A stretch of 64,000 bases of DNA from Actinoplanes sandaracinus (GTDB lineage Bacteria; Actinomycetota; Actinomycetes; Mycobacteriales; Micromonosporaceae), in contig NZ_JASCTH010000022.1 of NCBI RefSeq assembly GCF_030009775.1, positions 62,001 to 126,000 of the forward strand, in the 5' to 3' direction. A program made the position numbers and the translations under genes. A model generated the notes under the pieces. It made no database searches. It worked only from the letters and a program-made list of their open reading frames with translations, and had not been told where the DNA came from. The first letter of the stretch is position 1. Each line of letters starts with the position of its first letter. Below, piece after piece: positions 43,860 to 53,007 of this stretch.

Positions 43860-44491
43860 TATATAGGTTGCACGCAGAGAGATCCAGTAGATATCATGGA
43901 TCTAATAGTTGCGTCAGGTGAATTTTCCGCCCTAGCCTCGGCTTTTCATTAAGGGCTATCCTAAAAAGGGGCCGGAAATGCAGAATGCCTTCTGATCAGG
44001 AGAAATAGGCTTGTTAAGAGCCCCGGTAACCCGTCGCGGAAGGCACTTGCTGGTCGGTCACGCCGCCGGCACCCGGCTACTCGCCCGATGCGACCGGTTT
44101 GACCAGCGCGTTCAGCCAAGTATTGGCCGGACTGCGGCAGCAGCAGGGCGGGTGCGACAGGCACCTCGACATCCGATTCAGTATCGCCGCGACCACCGAA
44201 CCGGTCCGAGAAGCGATGCGGACCGCGACCAGCTCGGTCCGCGATCAATCAAGCCTGGCTCCCACTCGCCATGACCGGCATCGACCTGTTCGCCCGGACC
44301 CAGATCCGATTCCTGGACAGCGATCTCGCCATCAACCAAACGAATCGCCGTCATCGAATAATGACTATGGAATGACGCCCGAGCGAAATACCGAAGTTGG
44401 CCCTGTCCCCCCCCGTGCCCCCGATGTGACCTGAGCTGCGTAAACGGTGGGGCAGTCGGGAGAAAGTGCCTCCCGCCTGGCCACGCCGACC
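43860..44491. other. Island interior without an intact gene
   Basis: About 630 bases of mixed composition. Reading frames are short or atypical. The only recognisable protein trace is the transposase-like scrap at 44256-44375. Confidence 0.45.
44256..44375 (+). pseudogene. Possible C-terminal fragment of an IS1380-family transposase
   Basis: The frame reads WLPLAMTGIDLFARTQIRFL then DSDLAINQTNRRH and stops. IS1380 transposases end with a similar pattern (a DL.A.T helix followed by LDGDLA and an Arg-rich stretch). The fragment has no start and no inverted repeats were found. Confidence 0.35.
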
Positions 44492-44605
44492 GCCTGCCCC
44501 TCATCCAAGATACGGGCCATTACGGCGGGCTACTTGAGGGCATTCCAGGCCACTCGATCTCCCGCTGAGCTGTGATCCAGGGTGATCACCAGGGGCCTTG
44601 TACGG

Positions 44606-44710
44606 TTCCCAATCTGACAGCGCGTGTTCGATTCCCGTCACCCGCTCCACATACGGAAGCCCTGGTCAGGACATATGTCCCGCCAGGGCTTCCGTCGTTC
44701 TAGGCCATGC
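44606..44710 (+). repeat. Right 105-bp direct repeat (attR-like)
   Basis: Copy of the tRNA-Gly 3' half and terminator. Two changes relative to the functional gene (aagct to aatct; gcgggt to gcgtgt) would break the anticodon and T stems, so it is not a tRNA. Confidence 0.88.
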
Positions 44711-44820
44711 CGAAAAAGGGCTCGACCATCGGCCCGGCCATCGGCTCACCGCGACGGCCGGTCCCTCGCCCTCGGCAACCCGCTGTCATCACCTTGCCGG
44801 GCTGTCGTGGAGGTGCGGAC

Positions 44821-44861
44821 ACCGGACAGCGGGTCACGCTCGGCGTGGCCCACTGTCCGGT
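44821..44861 (-). terminator. Hairpin downstream of the protease pseudogene
   Basis: ACCGGACAG pairs with CTGTCCGGT, with further pairing GGGTCAC/GTGGCC inside. It lies 15 bases after the stop of the M4-protease frame. Confidence 0.6.
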
Positions 44862-44875
44862 CGCGTCAGCAGCCG

Positions 44876-47207
44876 TCAGGCCCGCGGAGCCTCGGATCGC
44901 CGTCGTCGCACGGTCACCAGCAGCACACCCACCACGACGAAGAGTGCGCCGATGCCGGCGAGCCCGGCCACATTCGCACCGGTCAACGCCAGCGGGCCGT
45001 CCGCCGCGGCTGTCGGCTCGGTGGCGGGCGAGCTTGCCGGCGAGGTGGACGGACCTCCGGCAGCCGGCCCCGATGACGAACGGGAAGCCGACGGAGCAGC
45101 GGGTTTCGGACTCGACCCGGAACCGGGCGGAGCGGACGGGCTGGAGGAGGCGCTCGGCCCGCTCGAGGGGCGCGGCGGCCGCGGAATGTCCGAGACCTTG
45201 GCGTACACCCGCCATTCGAAGGTCACCGAGGCACGCTGCCCCGCCGGATCGGTGGCGGTGACGACCACCGTCGAGGTACCGGCGGTGGTGGGAGACCCGG
45301 AGATGAAGGATTCCCCGGGTCGGAGCGTCAATCCGGGTGGCAGTCCCGTGGCGGTGTACTTGACCTCGTCGTGGCTGCTTTTCAGCTTCACGAACTCCGT
45401 CGATCCGACGATTCCGATCCGTTGCCCCGGGCTGTTCACCGTCAGAGGCGGCAAGATGTAGATCGATGGCTTTGTCATGGCGGAGTTCCCGGCCGGGTCC
45501 TTGGCCGTGACCTCTGGAACGGCCGTCGTCGGCTCGGCCACCACGCCTGTGACGCGGCCGGTCGCGGGATCCAGCGTCAGCCCGGCAGGCAGTCCGGTGG
45601 CGCTGTAGGTCACCGGGTCGTCCTGCGGGTCGTACGCCTTGACGGTGAACGTGACCGGCTTGCCTGCCACGCCGTACACCGGGGGAAGCTGTTCGATCGC
45701 GGGACGCTGCGGCGGCGTCCCGGGCTTGGGATCCGTCGGCTGGGGGCCCGTCGCGACCGGATCGGATCCGTCGACGGCGACAGCCTTCCATGCCGCGTCC
45801 ACGGCCTTGCGCTCGCTGCTGTCGGCGCCGTACAGATCGGCGGCGGCCTTCAGCGTGGCCTCGCGGGCGGCGGAGTAGTTGGTGTAGGACACCATGTACG
45901 TGGTCAGAGCCCGGTACCAGATCTTGCCGGCTTTGTCGTTGCCGATGCCGGTGACCGCCGGGGCTCCGCCGCACGTCGGGCTGTCGCCCCACTTCGACTT
46001 ACCGCTGCCCACGGCGAGGGTGTAGAAGAACTTGTTCCCTACGCCGGAGCCGTGGTGAACGTCCAGGCTCTTGAGCGCCGGCGTCCAGCACGACAGCGAC
46101 TCGCCGTCCTTGGCCGGGTCATCCATGAAGCGCAGCGGTTTGTCGGCGCCGTTCCGCTGCTCACTCTGCAGGTAGTCCGGCGGGTCGGCGGGGTTGTCGG
46201 CGTGGAACTCGACAAGCGCGCCGAAGATGTCGCTGGCCGCCTCGTTGAGGCTGCCGGACTCACCGGCGTAGATCAGGTCCGCGGTGGCGGAGGTGATTCC
46301 GTGCGCCATCTCATGCGCCACCGTGTCGATCGAGGTCCATGCCGCGGGCATCGCGGACCTCGCTGCCGCCCCGGTCGGGGTCGATCAGCTCGAACGTGCC
46401 GTCGGCACGGCGGGTGGTGCTCCGCGACACCTTCCCGGAGTGCTGGCCGTGCCCGCTCCCGGCTTCCGTGCGCTCGTTGTCGTAGGCGCGGCGAACGGCG
46501 CCGGTCGTCGCGTCGACCACGACGGTCATCGCGCTCGCGTCGAGCCCTTCGACGAGCACCCGCCAGGCCAGCCGCGGCGCGCCGTCACCGGCGTCGACGA
46601 CCAGTGTCGGGGTGGTCCGAGGCTCCTTGCCGGTGAACTTCGCCTCGGCCACCTTGGCCGCTCTCGCCGCGGTCACGTCGGGTGTGGTCGACACCGAGAT
46701 CGTCGCGCTCTGAGTCAGCGTCGTGTCCCGGAGCCGGCCGTCGGGGCCGGAGTGCACGATGAAGTCACCGCCGAGCACCTCCAACCCCCGGTAGGTGCGA
46801 TCGAAGCGGACGTGCCGGCTGCCGTCCTTCTCCACCAGCGCGGAACTCGACTGGTAATCCTCCGCCGCGACACCGCGCACGAGCGCGCGGTCACCGACGA
46901 CGATCTCCTTCGCCTGCGTGGCCGCCTTCTTCGGGCTCGGTCTGCCCTGCGCCGGGCTCGGCTGGTCCGGCTGGTCCGGCTGGGAGCGTCCGCTGCCGGT
47001 TGTCGCACCTGTACCGGGAACCTCCGCGGATGACGACGCCGCGGGCCGGGCGGACGACGACGTTCCCGCCTTCCAAGCGGCGGAGTCCTGCGCGGATGTC
47101 CCGGGCCCGTGCGTCCCGGCAATGACCAACGCGACACCCGCGCCGGTCACGACGGTGGCGACGCCGGTGACGGCCAGCCGCAACCGCGTCGAATTTCTTC
47201 GACTCAT
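44876..47207 (-). pseudogene. Disrupted M4 (thermolysin-like) metalloprotease with sortase signal
   Basis: Two overlapping frames hold one gene. The first (47207 to 46311) has a signal segment, low-complexity linker, FTP and PepSY propeptide domains and the first few residues of the catalytic domain (ELIDPDRGGSEV), then goes out of frame. The second (46351 to 44876) begins inside the catalytic domain and keeps HEMAHG, GESGSLNEAASDIFG, the C-terminal helices, two PKD/Ig-like repeats and the wall signal LALTG plus a helix and RRRR. Roughly 70-80 catalytic residues expected between the frames are absent near 46340, so a deletion with frameshift inactivated the gene. LALTG fits class E sortases. 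Confidence 0.8.
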
Positions 47208-47357
47208 TCCTATATTGCCCCGTGTTGATACCGCCAAGTGCACGACGCACCATTCCAGACCGAGCCAAACGGGGCAAAATCGTTGTGCCGGACACCCGAT
47301 CACCACCGGGTCGCACGCGGTGGTACAGAGATGAACCACTCGGCCGGAAGGCGGCGT

Positions 47358-47363
47358 TAACGT
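47358..47363 (+). promoter_or_regulatory. -10 hexamer TAACGT, leaderless
   Basis: TAACGT ends seven bases before the ATG at 47371. Confidence 0.65.
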
Positions 47364-47370
47364 CGGCGGC

Positions 47371-48576
47371 ATGACCCTACGACGGAGCGCCGACCCCGCG
47401 GTCGGCGATCAGATCCGTGCGCGCCGCCTGCTTCGCGGGTGGAGCGTCCGGTACGCCGCCAGCAGGGCCGGTGTCTCACATGCCACCTGGAGTCGTATCG
47501 AACGGGGGCTGCAGACAGCCGACAACCGATTCATGCTGGCGGGCATCGCCGGGGCGCTGGAATGCGCGCCGGCCGATCTGGCCGGCGCCGGGGTTCCGGC
47601 CCCCGACCGGGCGACCGCGGCGGCCCGAGCCGGGGTGCTCGGCCTGCGCCGGGCACTGGTCGACATCGACCTGACCGAGCCACCTGCCGGGCCCGCACCG
47701 TCGATGTCCGAACTGCGGCGGAGCGCCGCCCTGGCCGACGCCCTGCATCAGGCGTGCGACTACGCCGGCGCCGCCCGCCTGCTCCCGGACCTGCTGCGCG
47801 ACCTGCACACCGAGACGGCCGGACCGGATCATCTCGAGGCGCTGCGGCTGCTCTGCGACGCGACCCACATCGCCTCCACGGTGCTGCGCAGCCTCGGGCA
47901 TCCCGCGGACGCCTGGCTGGGCGCGGAGCGATGCCGCGACGCGGCGGACGCGACCGGCGACCCGGTGCTTCGAGGGCATGCGGCGTACGCGCTGGCCAGG
48001 GCCGCCGTCGCCTGCGGTTCCTACCAGCGGGGGCAGACGCTCGCCGAGCGGGCGGTGGACGACCTGAGCGGGCACCTGAGCCGGCCCGGCGGACCGGAGG
48101 TGCTCGGCTCACTGCATCTGGTGGCCGCGCTGGCCAGCCGGTGCCGGCAGCGACTCGACGACAGCATGGACTGGCTGACCGAGGCGGCCCGGATGGCCCG
48201 CCGCACCGGCGAGACCAACGTGATGGGCATGTTCTTCGGACCCACCAACGTGGACATCTGGCGGATGAGCATCGAAGCCGACGACGGCGACCCGCTCCGG
48301 GTCGTGGAGATCGCCCGGCGTACCGATCCGGCGGCTATCCCGGCCGGCGTGCGGCAGGTCTTCTACTACGCCGACACCGCCCGGGCTCTGACCCGCATCG
48401 GCGGACGGGATCGTGAGGCGATCCGTTTCCTGCTGACCGCGGAGCGGATCGCCCCTCAGCACGTGCGTACGTCGGCCGAGCTGGCGGAGACCATCCGAAC
48501 GCTGCTGGACCGGTCCCGCCGGCAGGCCGGCGGCGCGGAGGTGCGAGCCCTCTACGAACGCATGCAGGCCAACTGA
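47371..48576 (+). CDS. XRE-family regulator with TPR-like C-terminal domain
   Basis: 401 residues. N-terminal helix-turn-helix (VGDQIRARRLLRGWSVRYAA then SRAGVSHATWSRIERG) and a long helical repeat region (about 110-395) like the TPR/NB-type ligand domains of actinobacterial XRE regulators that respond to peptides or small molecules. Leaderless promoter. It diverges from the protease pseudogene with 163 bases between, so it may once have controlled it. Target not identified. Confidence 0.8.
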   Translation: MTLRRSADPAVGDQIRARRLLRGWSVRYAASRAGVSHATWSRIERGLQTADNRFMLAGIAGALECAPADLAGAGVPAPDRATAAARAGVLGLRRALVDIDLTEPPAGPAPSMSELRRSAALADALHQACDYAGAARLLPDLLRDLHTETAGPDHLEALRLLCDATHIASTVLRSLGHPADAWLGAERCRDAADATGDPVLRGHAAYALARAAVACGSYQRGQTLAERAVDDLSGHLSRPGGPEVLGSLHLVAALASRCRQRLDDSMDWLTEAARMARRTGETNVMGMFFGPTNVDIWRMSIEADDGDPLRVVEIARRTDPAAIPAGVRQVFYYADTARALTRIGGRDREAIRFLLTAERIAPQHVRTSAELAETIRTLLDRSRRQAGGAEVRALYERMQAN

Positions 48577-48600
48577 AGCGGTCCGCAAGCATTGCTCATC

Positions 48601-48631
48601 GCCGTCGGCGACTTCGTCAGTCGCCGACGGC
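48601..48631. terminator. Hairpin between convergent genes
   Basis: GCCGTCGGCGACT and complement, 13 bp, loop TCGTC, between the XRE regulator and the secreted protein gene. Confidence 0.7.
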
Positions 48632-48638
48632 GGCTCGG

Positions 48639-49661
48639 TCAGTCGCCGATGGCGATGAAGACGTCGTCGATGGCGCCGGCGAACTGGTCGTTGCCGGGGG
48701 CGGGCCCCTTGCCGCCGACCCGAAGTGGTTCCGCGTTGGCGATCGTCAGCTGGGGCGGCACCGGAACCCAGGCGCGCGGGGTGCCGTCGACCAGCATGAT
48801 CAGGCGGGTGGGGGTGCGGCGGCATTCCAGGTCGTGCCAGGTCCCGTCGGCCACGTCGACCCAGGGCTCGGCACGGTAGATGTGCGCACGCTGGCTGGCG
48901 ATCACGCAGCTCGGATGGCCCTGACGGTGGTCGACCTGGAGCTTGTACTGGCTGACACCACCGACCGAGTAACCCTTCTGCAGCACGTTGGCGCCGTCGG
49001 CCAGGTCGGCGTGGGTCATCCGGATGGAGGCGCCGTAGCGCAGCGGGCGGCGGCCGGGGTTGAGGCTGTCGTCGCGCAGGCCTTCGAGAATCGCCCGGGG
49101 GCAGGCCCACTCCCGCGGCAGGGTGCAGCGGTCCGGATAGGCGACGGCAAGACCGGACCCTTGGGGTACGAGCCGGAGCGCTCCCCCGTTCTGTCCGAGC
49201 GGCCGCAACTCGTGTCCGCCCCGGGAATCGGAGATCGGCCGGCCTACCCCGCCGTTGAAGTCGTAGTGCACCGCGAACGGCCCGTCCGCGACCCGGATCC
49301 GCCCAGGCGGGAGGGGTGCCGAGAAGGTGCTGACATTGCTGAGGAAGCCGGGCCGGGCCGGTGGCACCGCCTGCACGGTTCCGGGCCTGCCCGCGCCCGG
49401 GGCGACGGGTGGAAGGGTGCCCCGAACGGTCGCGGGCGAAGCGGAGCCTGGGAGGGACAGGGGCGGGAGCGGGGTACGGGCGGGGCCCGGCGAGAAAGCG
49501 GTCCGGCCGGAGGAGGCTGCCGGGGTCTGACTGCGGACGGATGACGTGGCGGGTGGTCCGGCGACGGACGGGGTGTGGGTGACGAGGAGGGAGGCCCCGG
49601 CCAGGACGAGTGCCGCTGACAGGGCGCCGATCGGTACGGCACGCCGTCGAGTGTGAAGCAT
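48639..49661 (-). CDS. Secreted LamG/concanavalin-like domain protein
   Basis: 340 residues. Signal peptide (MLHTRRRAVPIGALSAALVL then AGASLLVTHT), a Pro/Ser-rich linker (about 30-105), then a jellyroll domain: FAVHYDFNGGVGRPISDSRG, ASIRMTHADLADGANVLQKG, GTWHDLECRRTPTRLIMLVD, AGAIDDVFIAIGD. Four cysteines could form two disulfides. LamG-like folds bind glycans or proteins; ligand unknown. The ATG of MLHTRRR is chosen; GACAAT six bases before it resembles a leaderless -10. Confidence 0.75.
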   Translation of the reverse strand: MLHTRRRAVPIGALSAALVLAGASLLVTHTPSVAGPPATSSVRSQTPAASSGRTAFSPGPARTPLPPLSLPGSASPATVRGTLPPVAPGAGRPGTVQAVPPARPGFLSNVSTFSAPLPPGRIRVADGPFAVHYDFNGGVGRPISDSRGGHELRPLGQNGGALRLVPQGSGLAVAYPDRCTLPREWACPRAILEGLRDDSLNPGRRPLRYGASIRMTHADLADGANVLQKGYSVGGVSQYKLQVDHRQGHPSCVIASQRAHIYRAEPWVDVADGTWHDLECRRTPTRLIMLVDGTPRAWVPVPPQLTIANAEPLRVGGKGPAPGNDQFAGAIDDVFIAIGD

Positions 49662-49772
49662 GAGGCTATTGTCCCGATTACCACCTGCGTGATGGTCCGG
49701 CGCACCGGCTCGCGGCAAAAGCACTCGAAAGGGTTCGCCCGAACCACCGAAGCCGATCCGGGGTAACGCAGA

Positions 49773-50813
49773 TCACCGTATCCGTGACACCGGATGTGCC
49801 GCCCCGGCCGGTTCTCCGATCACCGCGTGCAGCACGTCGTCCAGCGTGATCACGCCGAGGGGCCGCCGCCCGTCGCTGACCAGCACGATGTGCAGCCGGT
49901 CCCGCCGCATGGTGAGCAGCAGGTCGGCGAGGCTCCGATCGGGCGGCACCACGGCCAGGGGCCGGATCACCTCAGCCGGGATCGGCAGGCGGCGCTGTGC
50001 TCCGCCGTACCCGAGGATGTCTTTGACGTGCACGAATCCCAGCACCCGCCGGGTGTCGCGCTGGACCACCGGGAACCGTGAGCGGCCGCTGCGGGTCGCC
50101 ACCGCCTCCAGCGTCGCCGGGGACACGTCGGCGGCCACCGTGGTGACCCGCGACCACGGCAGCAGCGTGTCCGCGGCGGTCAGGCTGCTGAGGCCGAGGG
50201 CGGCGTGGATGCGGGCGTACTGCTCGGAGCCGAGCAGGCCCTCGCTGCGGGCCTGGGTGACCATGCCGGCGAGTTCCTCGGCGGTGAAGACGGTCTTGAC
50301 CGCGTCCGTCGTCTCGATCTTCCAGATCTTCAGGATCATCTTGGACGCCCAGCGCATCGCGTTGAGCAGCGGCTTGGTGGCGTTGCAGAAGGCCAGCATG
50401 AACGGGCCGAGGATGAGCGCGGACTTCTCCGGGCCGGCCAGGGTGATGTTCTTCGGCACCATCTCGCCCACCACCGTGTGCAGGAAGGTCACGATCATCA
50501 GCGCGAGCACGAAGGCGATCGGGTGTACGGCGTTCTCCGGCAGGCCGACCGCACGGAACGGGTCCTCCAGCAGATGCGCGACGGTGGGTTCGGCGATCGC
50601 GCCGAGCACCAGCGTGCAGATCGTGATGCCGAGCTGCGCTCCGGCGATCATCAGGGGGATCTGGCTCATCGCGGAGAGCGCCCAGCGCGCCGCCTGCGAG
50701 GTCTCGGCGAGCGGTTCCAGGGCGGTGCGCCGGGACGCGATCAGGGCGAACTCGCCGCCCACGAAGAGGCCGTTGCCGACCAGCAGGATCGCCACGAACA
50801 ACAGCTCACTCAT
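49773..50813 (-). CDS. CNNM/CorC-type membrane protein with CBS domains (second of a pair)
   Basis: 346 residues. DUF21/CNNM transmembrane domain (MSELLFVAILLVGNGLFVGG, AGAQLGITICTLVLGAIAEP, VGEMVPKNITLA) followed by two CBS motifs (PWSRVTTVAADVSPATLEAV; PLAVVPPDRSLADLLLTMRR). It lacks the C-terminal CorC/HlyC domain seen in the paired upstream gene. CNNM/CorC proteins export Mg2+ or Co2+ with Na+. It begins nine bases after the upstream stop, so the two are one operon. Confidence 0.85.
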   Translation of the reverse strand: MSELLFVAILLVGNGLFVGGEFALIASRRTALEPLAETSQAARWALSAMSQIPLMIAGAQLGITICTLVLGAIAEPTVAHLLEDPFRAVGLPENAVHPIAFVLALMIVTFLHTVVGEMVPKNITLAGPEKSALILGPFMLAFCNATKPLLNAMRWASKMILKIWKIETTDAVKTVFTAEELAGMVTQARSEGLLGSEQYARIHAALGLSSLTAADTLLPWSRVTTVAADVSPATLEAVATRSGRSRFPVVQRDTRRVLGFVHVKDILGYGGAQRRLPIPAEVIRPLAVVPPDRSLADLLLTMRRDRLHIVLVSDGRRPLGVITLDDVLHAVIGEPAGAAHPVSRIR

Positions 50814-50822
50814 GCCGCGAAC

Positions 50823-52157
50823 TCACTCATCGACGGGCTCCGGCGGCACGACCACGCGGACCTGCTCGATCCGGTGCCGGTCGACTTCCAGCACGGTGAA
50901 CTCCCAGCCGTTCTCCTCCAGCGATTCGCCGGCGATCGGGATGTGGCCGAGGCGGGCCAGGAGGAAACCGGCGAGCGTCTCGTACGGCCCCTCGGGCAAC
51001 CGGAAGCCGGTCTGCTCGTGCACCTCGTCCTCCCGGAGCAGGCCGTCGACCACGAACGTCTTCTCCCCGCCGGGGGCGGTCAGCTCACTCGTGCCGGTCT
51101 CGCCGAGGTCGGTGTCGTGCTCGTCGGCGATCTCCCCGACCAGTTCCTCGATCAGGTCCTCGACGGTGACCACGCCGTCGGTGCCGCCGTACTCGTCGAC
51201 CACGATGGCCAGGTCGGCGCCGGCCGCGCGCAAGGCGGTCAGCACCTTGTCGAGGCTCAGGCTCTCCGGCACGTAGACCGGTTCCCGCGCGAGGGCGGAG
51301 ACACGGATCACGGCCCGGCGCTCGGGTGGCACTCCGAGGGCGTCGTTCACGCCGACCACCCCGGTGACCGCGTCGAGCGTGTTCTCGTACACCGGAAAGC
51401 GGGTGTGCCCGGTCTCGCGCGCGACCGTGATGAGGTCGGCGACGCTCGCGGTGGTTTTGAGCCCGACCACGTCGACGCGCGGCGTCATCGCCTTCGCCGC
51501 GCGTTTCTCGCCGAACCGGATGGTCCGGCGCAGCAGGACGGCCGTCTCGGTGGGGAGCGCGCCGGCCGAGGCGCTGATCGCGGCGAGCAGACCGAGTTCC
51601 TCCGGTGAGCGGGCGCTGGCCAGCTCCTCCTGGGGTTCGATGCCGAGACGGCGGACCAGCCAGTTCGCGGTGCCGTTGAGGGCGGCGATCAGCCATTTGA
51701 AGACGATCGAGAAGCCACGCAGCGGTGCGGCGGTGCGCAGCGCGATGCCCATCGGGCGGGCCAGGGCGGCGTTCTTGGGCACCAACTCGCCGAAGAGCAT
51801 CGAGATCAGGGTCGCCGCGATCAGGGAGACCACGCGCGTGACGGTGTCGGTGGACGAGCCGGCCAGCGGCTCCACCAGCGGGGCGAAGATCTTGGAGAGG
51901 GCCGGTGCGGCGAGGTATCCGGTGAGCAGCGCGGTGAGCGTGATGCCCAGCTGCGCCCCGGAGAGCTGGAAGGAGAGCTCATGCAGGGCGGTGCGCACCC
52001 GGGCGGCCTGGCGGTCACCCGCTGTGGCGCGCACGTCGATCTCGACCCGATCGACGGTGACCAACCCGAACTCGGCTGCCACAAAGAACGCGTTGCCAAC
52101 CGTGAGCAGCGCAAACGCCGCCAACGGGAGCACCGCGGTCAGGAACAGGCCGTCCAT
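50823..52157 (-). CDS. CNNM/CorC-type membrane protein with CBS and CorC domains (first of a pair)
   Basis: 444 residues. Transmembrane CNNM domain (AFFVAAEFGLVTVDRVEID, SGAQLGITLTALLTGYLAAP, FGELVPKNAALARP), two CBS motifs (AMTPRVDVVGLKTTASVADL; YVPESLSLDKVLTALRAAGA with VVDEYGGTDGVVTVEDLIEE) and a C-terminal transporter-associated CorC domain. The ATG of MDGLF is chosen, with GAGGTGA upstream. With the neighbour it probably forms a heteromeric divalent-cation exporter; the substrate is inferred from the family only. Confidence 0.87.
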   Translation of the reverse strand: MDGLFLTAVLPLAAFALLTVGNAFFVAAEFGLVTVDRVEIDVRATAGDRQAARVRTALHELSFQLSGAQLGITLTALLTGYLAAPALSKIFAPLVEPLAGSSTDTVTRVVSLIAATLISMLFGELVPKNAALARPMGIALRTAAPLRGFSIVFKWLIAALNGTANWLVRRLGIEPQEELASARSPEELGLLAAISASAGALPTETAVLLRRTIRFGEKRAAKAMTPRVDVVGLKTTASVADLITVARETGHTRFPVYENTLDAVTGVVGVNDALGVPPERRAVIRVSALAREPVYVPESLSLDKVLTALRAAGADLAIVVDEYGGTDGVVTVEDLIEELVGEIADEHDTDLGETGTSELTAPGGEKTFVVDGLLREDEVHEQTGFRLPEGPYETLAGFLLARLGHIPIAGESLEENGWEFTVLEVDRHRIEQVRVVVPPEPVDE

Positions 52158-52231
52158 GATCGCTTCACCTCGGACCTCATTGTGCCGGACCGGGACCATC
52201 CACCACTAACCGCGCCGGTGACAGCCTGTCT

Positions 52232-52237
52232 TACCGT
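52232..52237 (+). promoter_or_regulatory. -10 hexamer TACCGT, leaderless
   Basis: TACCGT ends six bases before the ATG at 52244. Confidence 0.6.
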
Positions 52238-52243
52238 CGGGAC

Positions 52244-52954
52244 ATGAACCTCCTGGAAGAGTTCACACTTCTCGCGCACGACGACGAAGGCCGCCGGATC
52301 ATCGACGGCACCCGGCTGGACTATGCGCTGGGTGGGGCACTGCTGGTGGAGCTGGCGCTGGCCGAGCGCATCGGGATGTCGAACAGGAAGGTCGTGGTGC
52401 TGGACGCCACACCCGTCGGCGAGACACTCGCCGACGAGACGCTGACCCACATCGCCGGCGAGAGCCGGGAGCGCAAGCCGAGCCACTGGGTGCGCAGGCC
52501 CCCCAAGGGCGTCCGGCAGCGTGTGCTCGATCGCCTGGTCACCTCCGAGGTCTTGCGCGCCGAGCACAGCAGGGTCCTCGGCGTGTTCCCGCGCACCCGG
52601 TACCCGTCGGCGCACGGGACCGAACCGGTGGCGGAGACCGCGGTGCGCGGCCGGCTGCGTGCCGCGGTGGAGCGGGTGGGGACGGTCGAACCTCGTACCG
52701 GCGCGCTCTGTGCCCTGATCGCCGCGACGGAGATGGACCGGAAGGTCTTCCCGGATATGGACCGCAAGCAGGTCCGGGCGCGGCTGGCGGAGATCGGCGA
52801 GGGCGACTGGGCGGCCGAGGCGGTACGCAAGGTCATCCGTGACGTGCAGGTGGCCGTGGCGGCCGCGGTGGTGACCGGCGGCGGGGGTGACGGCGGTAGT
52901 GGTGACGGCGGTGGCGGTGGCGGCGATGGGGGCGGCGGTGGCGGCGGGTCCTGA
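52244..52954 (+). CDS. GPP34 (GOLPH3/Vps74)-family protein with glycine tail
   Basis: 236 residues. GOLPH3-like fold signs: LLEEFTLLAHDDEGRR, LDYALGGALLVELALAERIG, PKGVRQRVLDRLVTSEVLR, and a beta hairpin VLGVFPRTRYP. The eukaryotic relatives bind phosphatidylinositol-4-phosphate; actinobacterial members are uncharacterised. The last 25 residues are almost pure Gly/Asp/Ser, encoded by G-rich DNA (52874-52950). Leaderless promoter. Confidence 0.88.
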   Translation: MNLLEEFTLLAHDDEGRRIIDGTRLDYALGGALLVELALAERIGMSNRKVVVLDATPVGETLADETLTHIAGESRERKPSHWVRRPPKGVRQRVLDRLVTSEVLRAEHSRVLGVFPRTRYPSAHGTEPVAETAVRGRLRAAVERVGTVEPRTGALCALIAATEMDRKVFPDMDRKQVRARLAEIGEGDWAAEAVRKVIRDVQVAVAAAVVTGGGGDGGSGDGGGGGGDGGGGGGGS

Positions 52955-52960
52955 AACGGC

Positions 52961-52992
52961 CGATGGCCGGGCGCCATCGCGACCGGCCATCG
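52961..52992. terminator. Hairpin between convergent genes
   Basis: CGATGGCCGG and complement, 10 bp, with a 12-base loop that can extend the pairing, between the GPP34 gene and the EtfD-like gene. Confidence 0.65.
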
Positions 52993-53007
52993 TCAGAAGC
53001 TCCAGGA

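Larger units (their letters stand above)
42941..44710. mobile_element. Remnant genomic island inserted at tRNA-Gly(CCC)
   Basis: The region is bounded by the 105-bp direct repeats, is markedly AT-richer than the chromosome between about 43340 and 43960, and has no integrase or replication gene left. Content: relic small ORFs at both ends, one intact secreted-protein gene (43415-43723), and a transposase scrap. A second repeat pair (43207-43333 and 44492-44607) lies just inside, suggesting that more than one related element integrated here and was then deleted. It sits between a stable tRNA and a broken protease gene. Confidence 0.78.

Noticed and set aside
44606-44680. Second tRNA-Gly gene
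   Set aside because: Only the 3' half is present and two substitutions break the stems; it is the duplicated attachment region.
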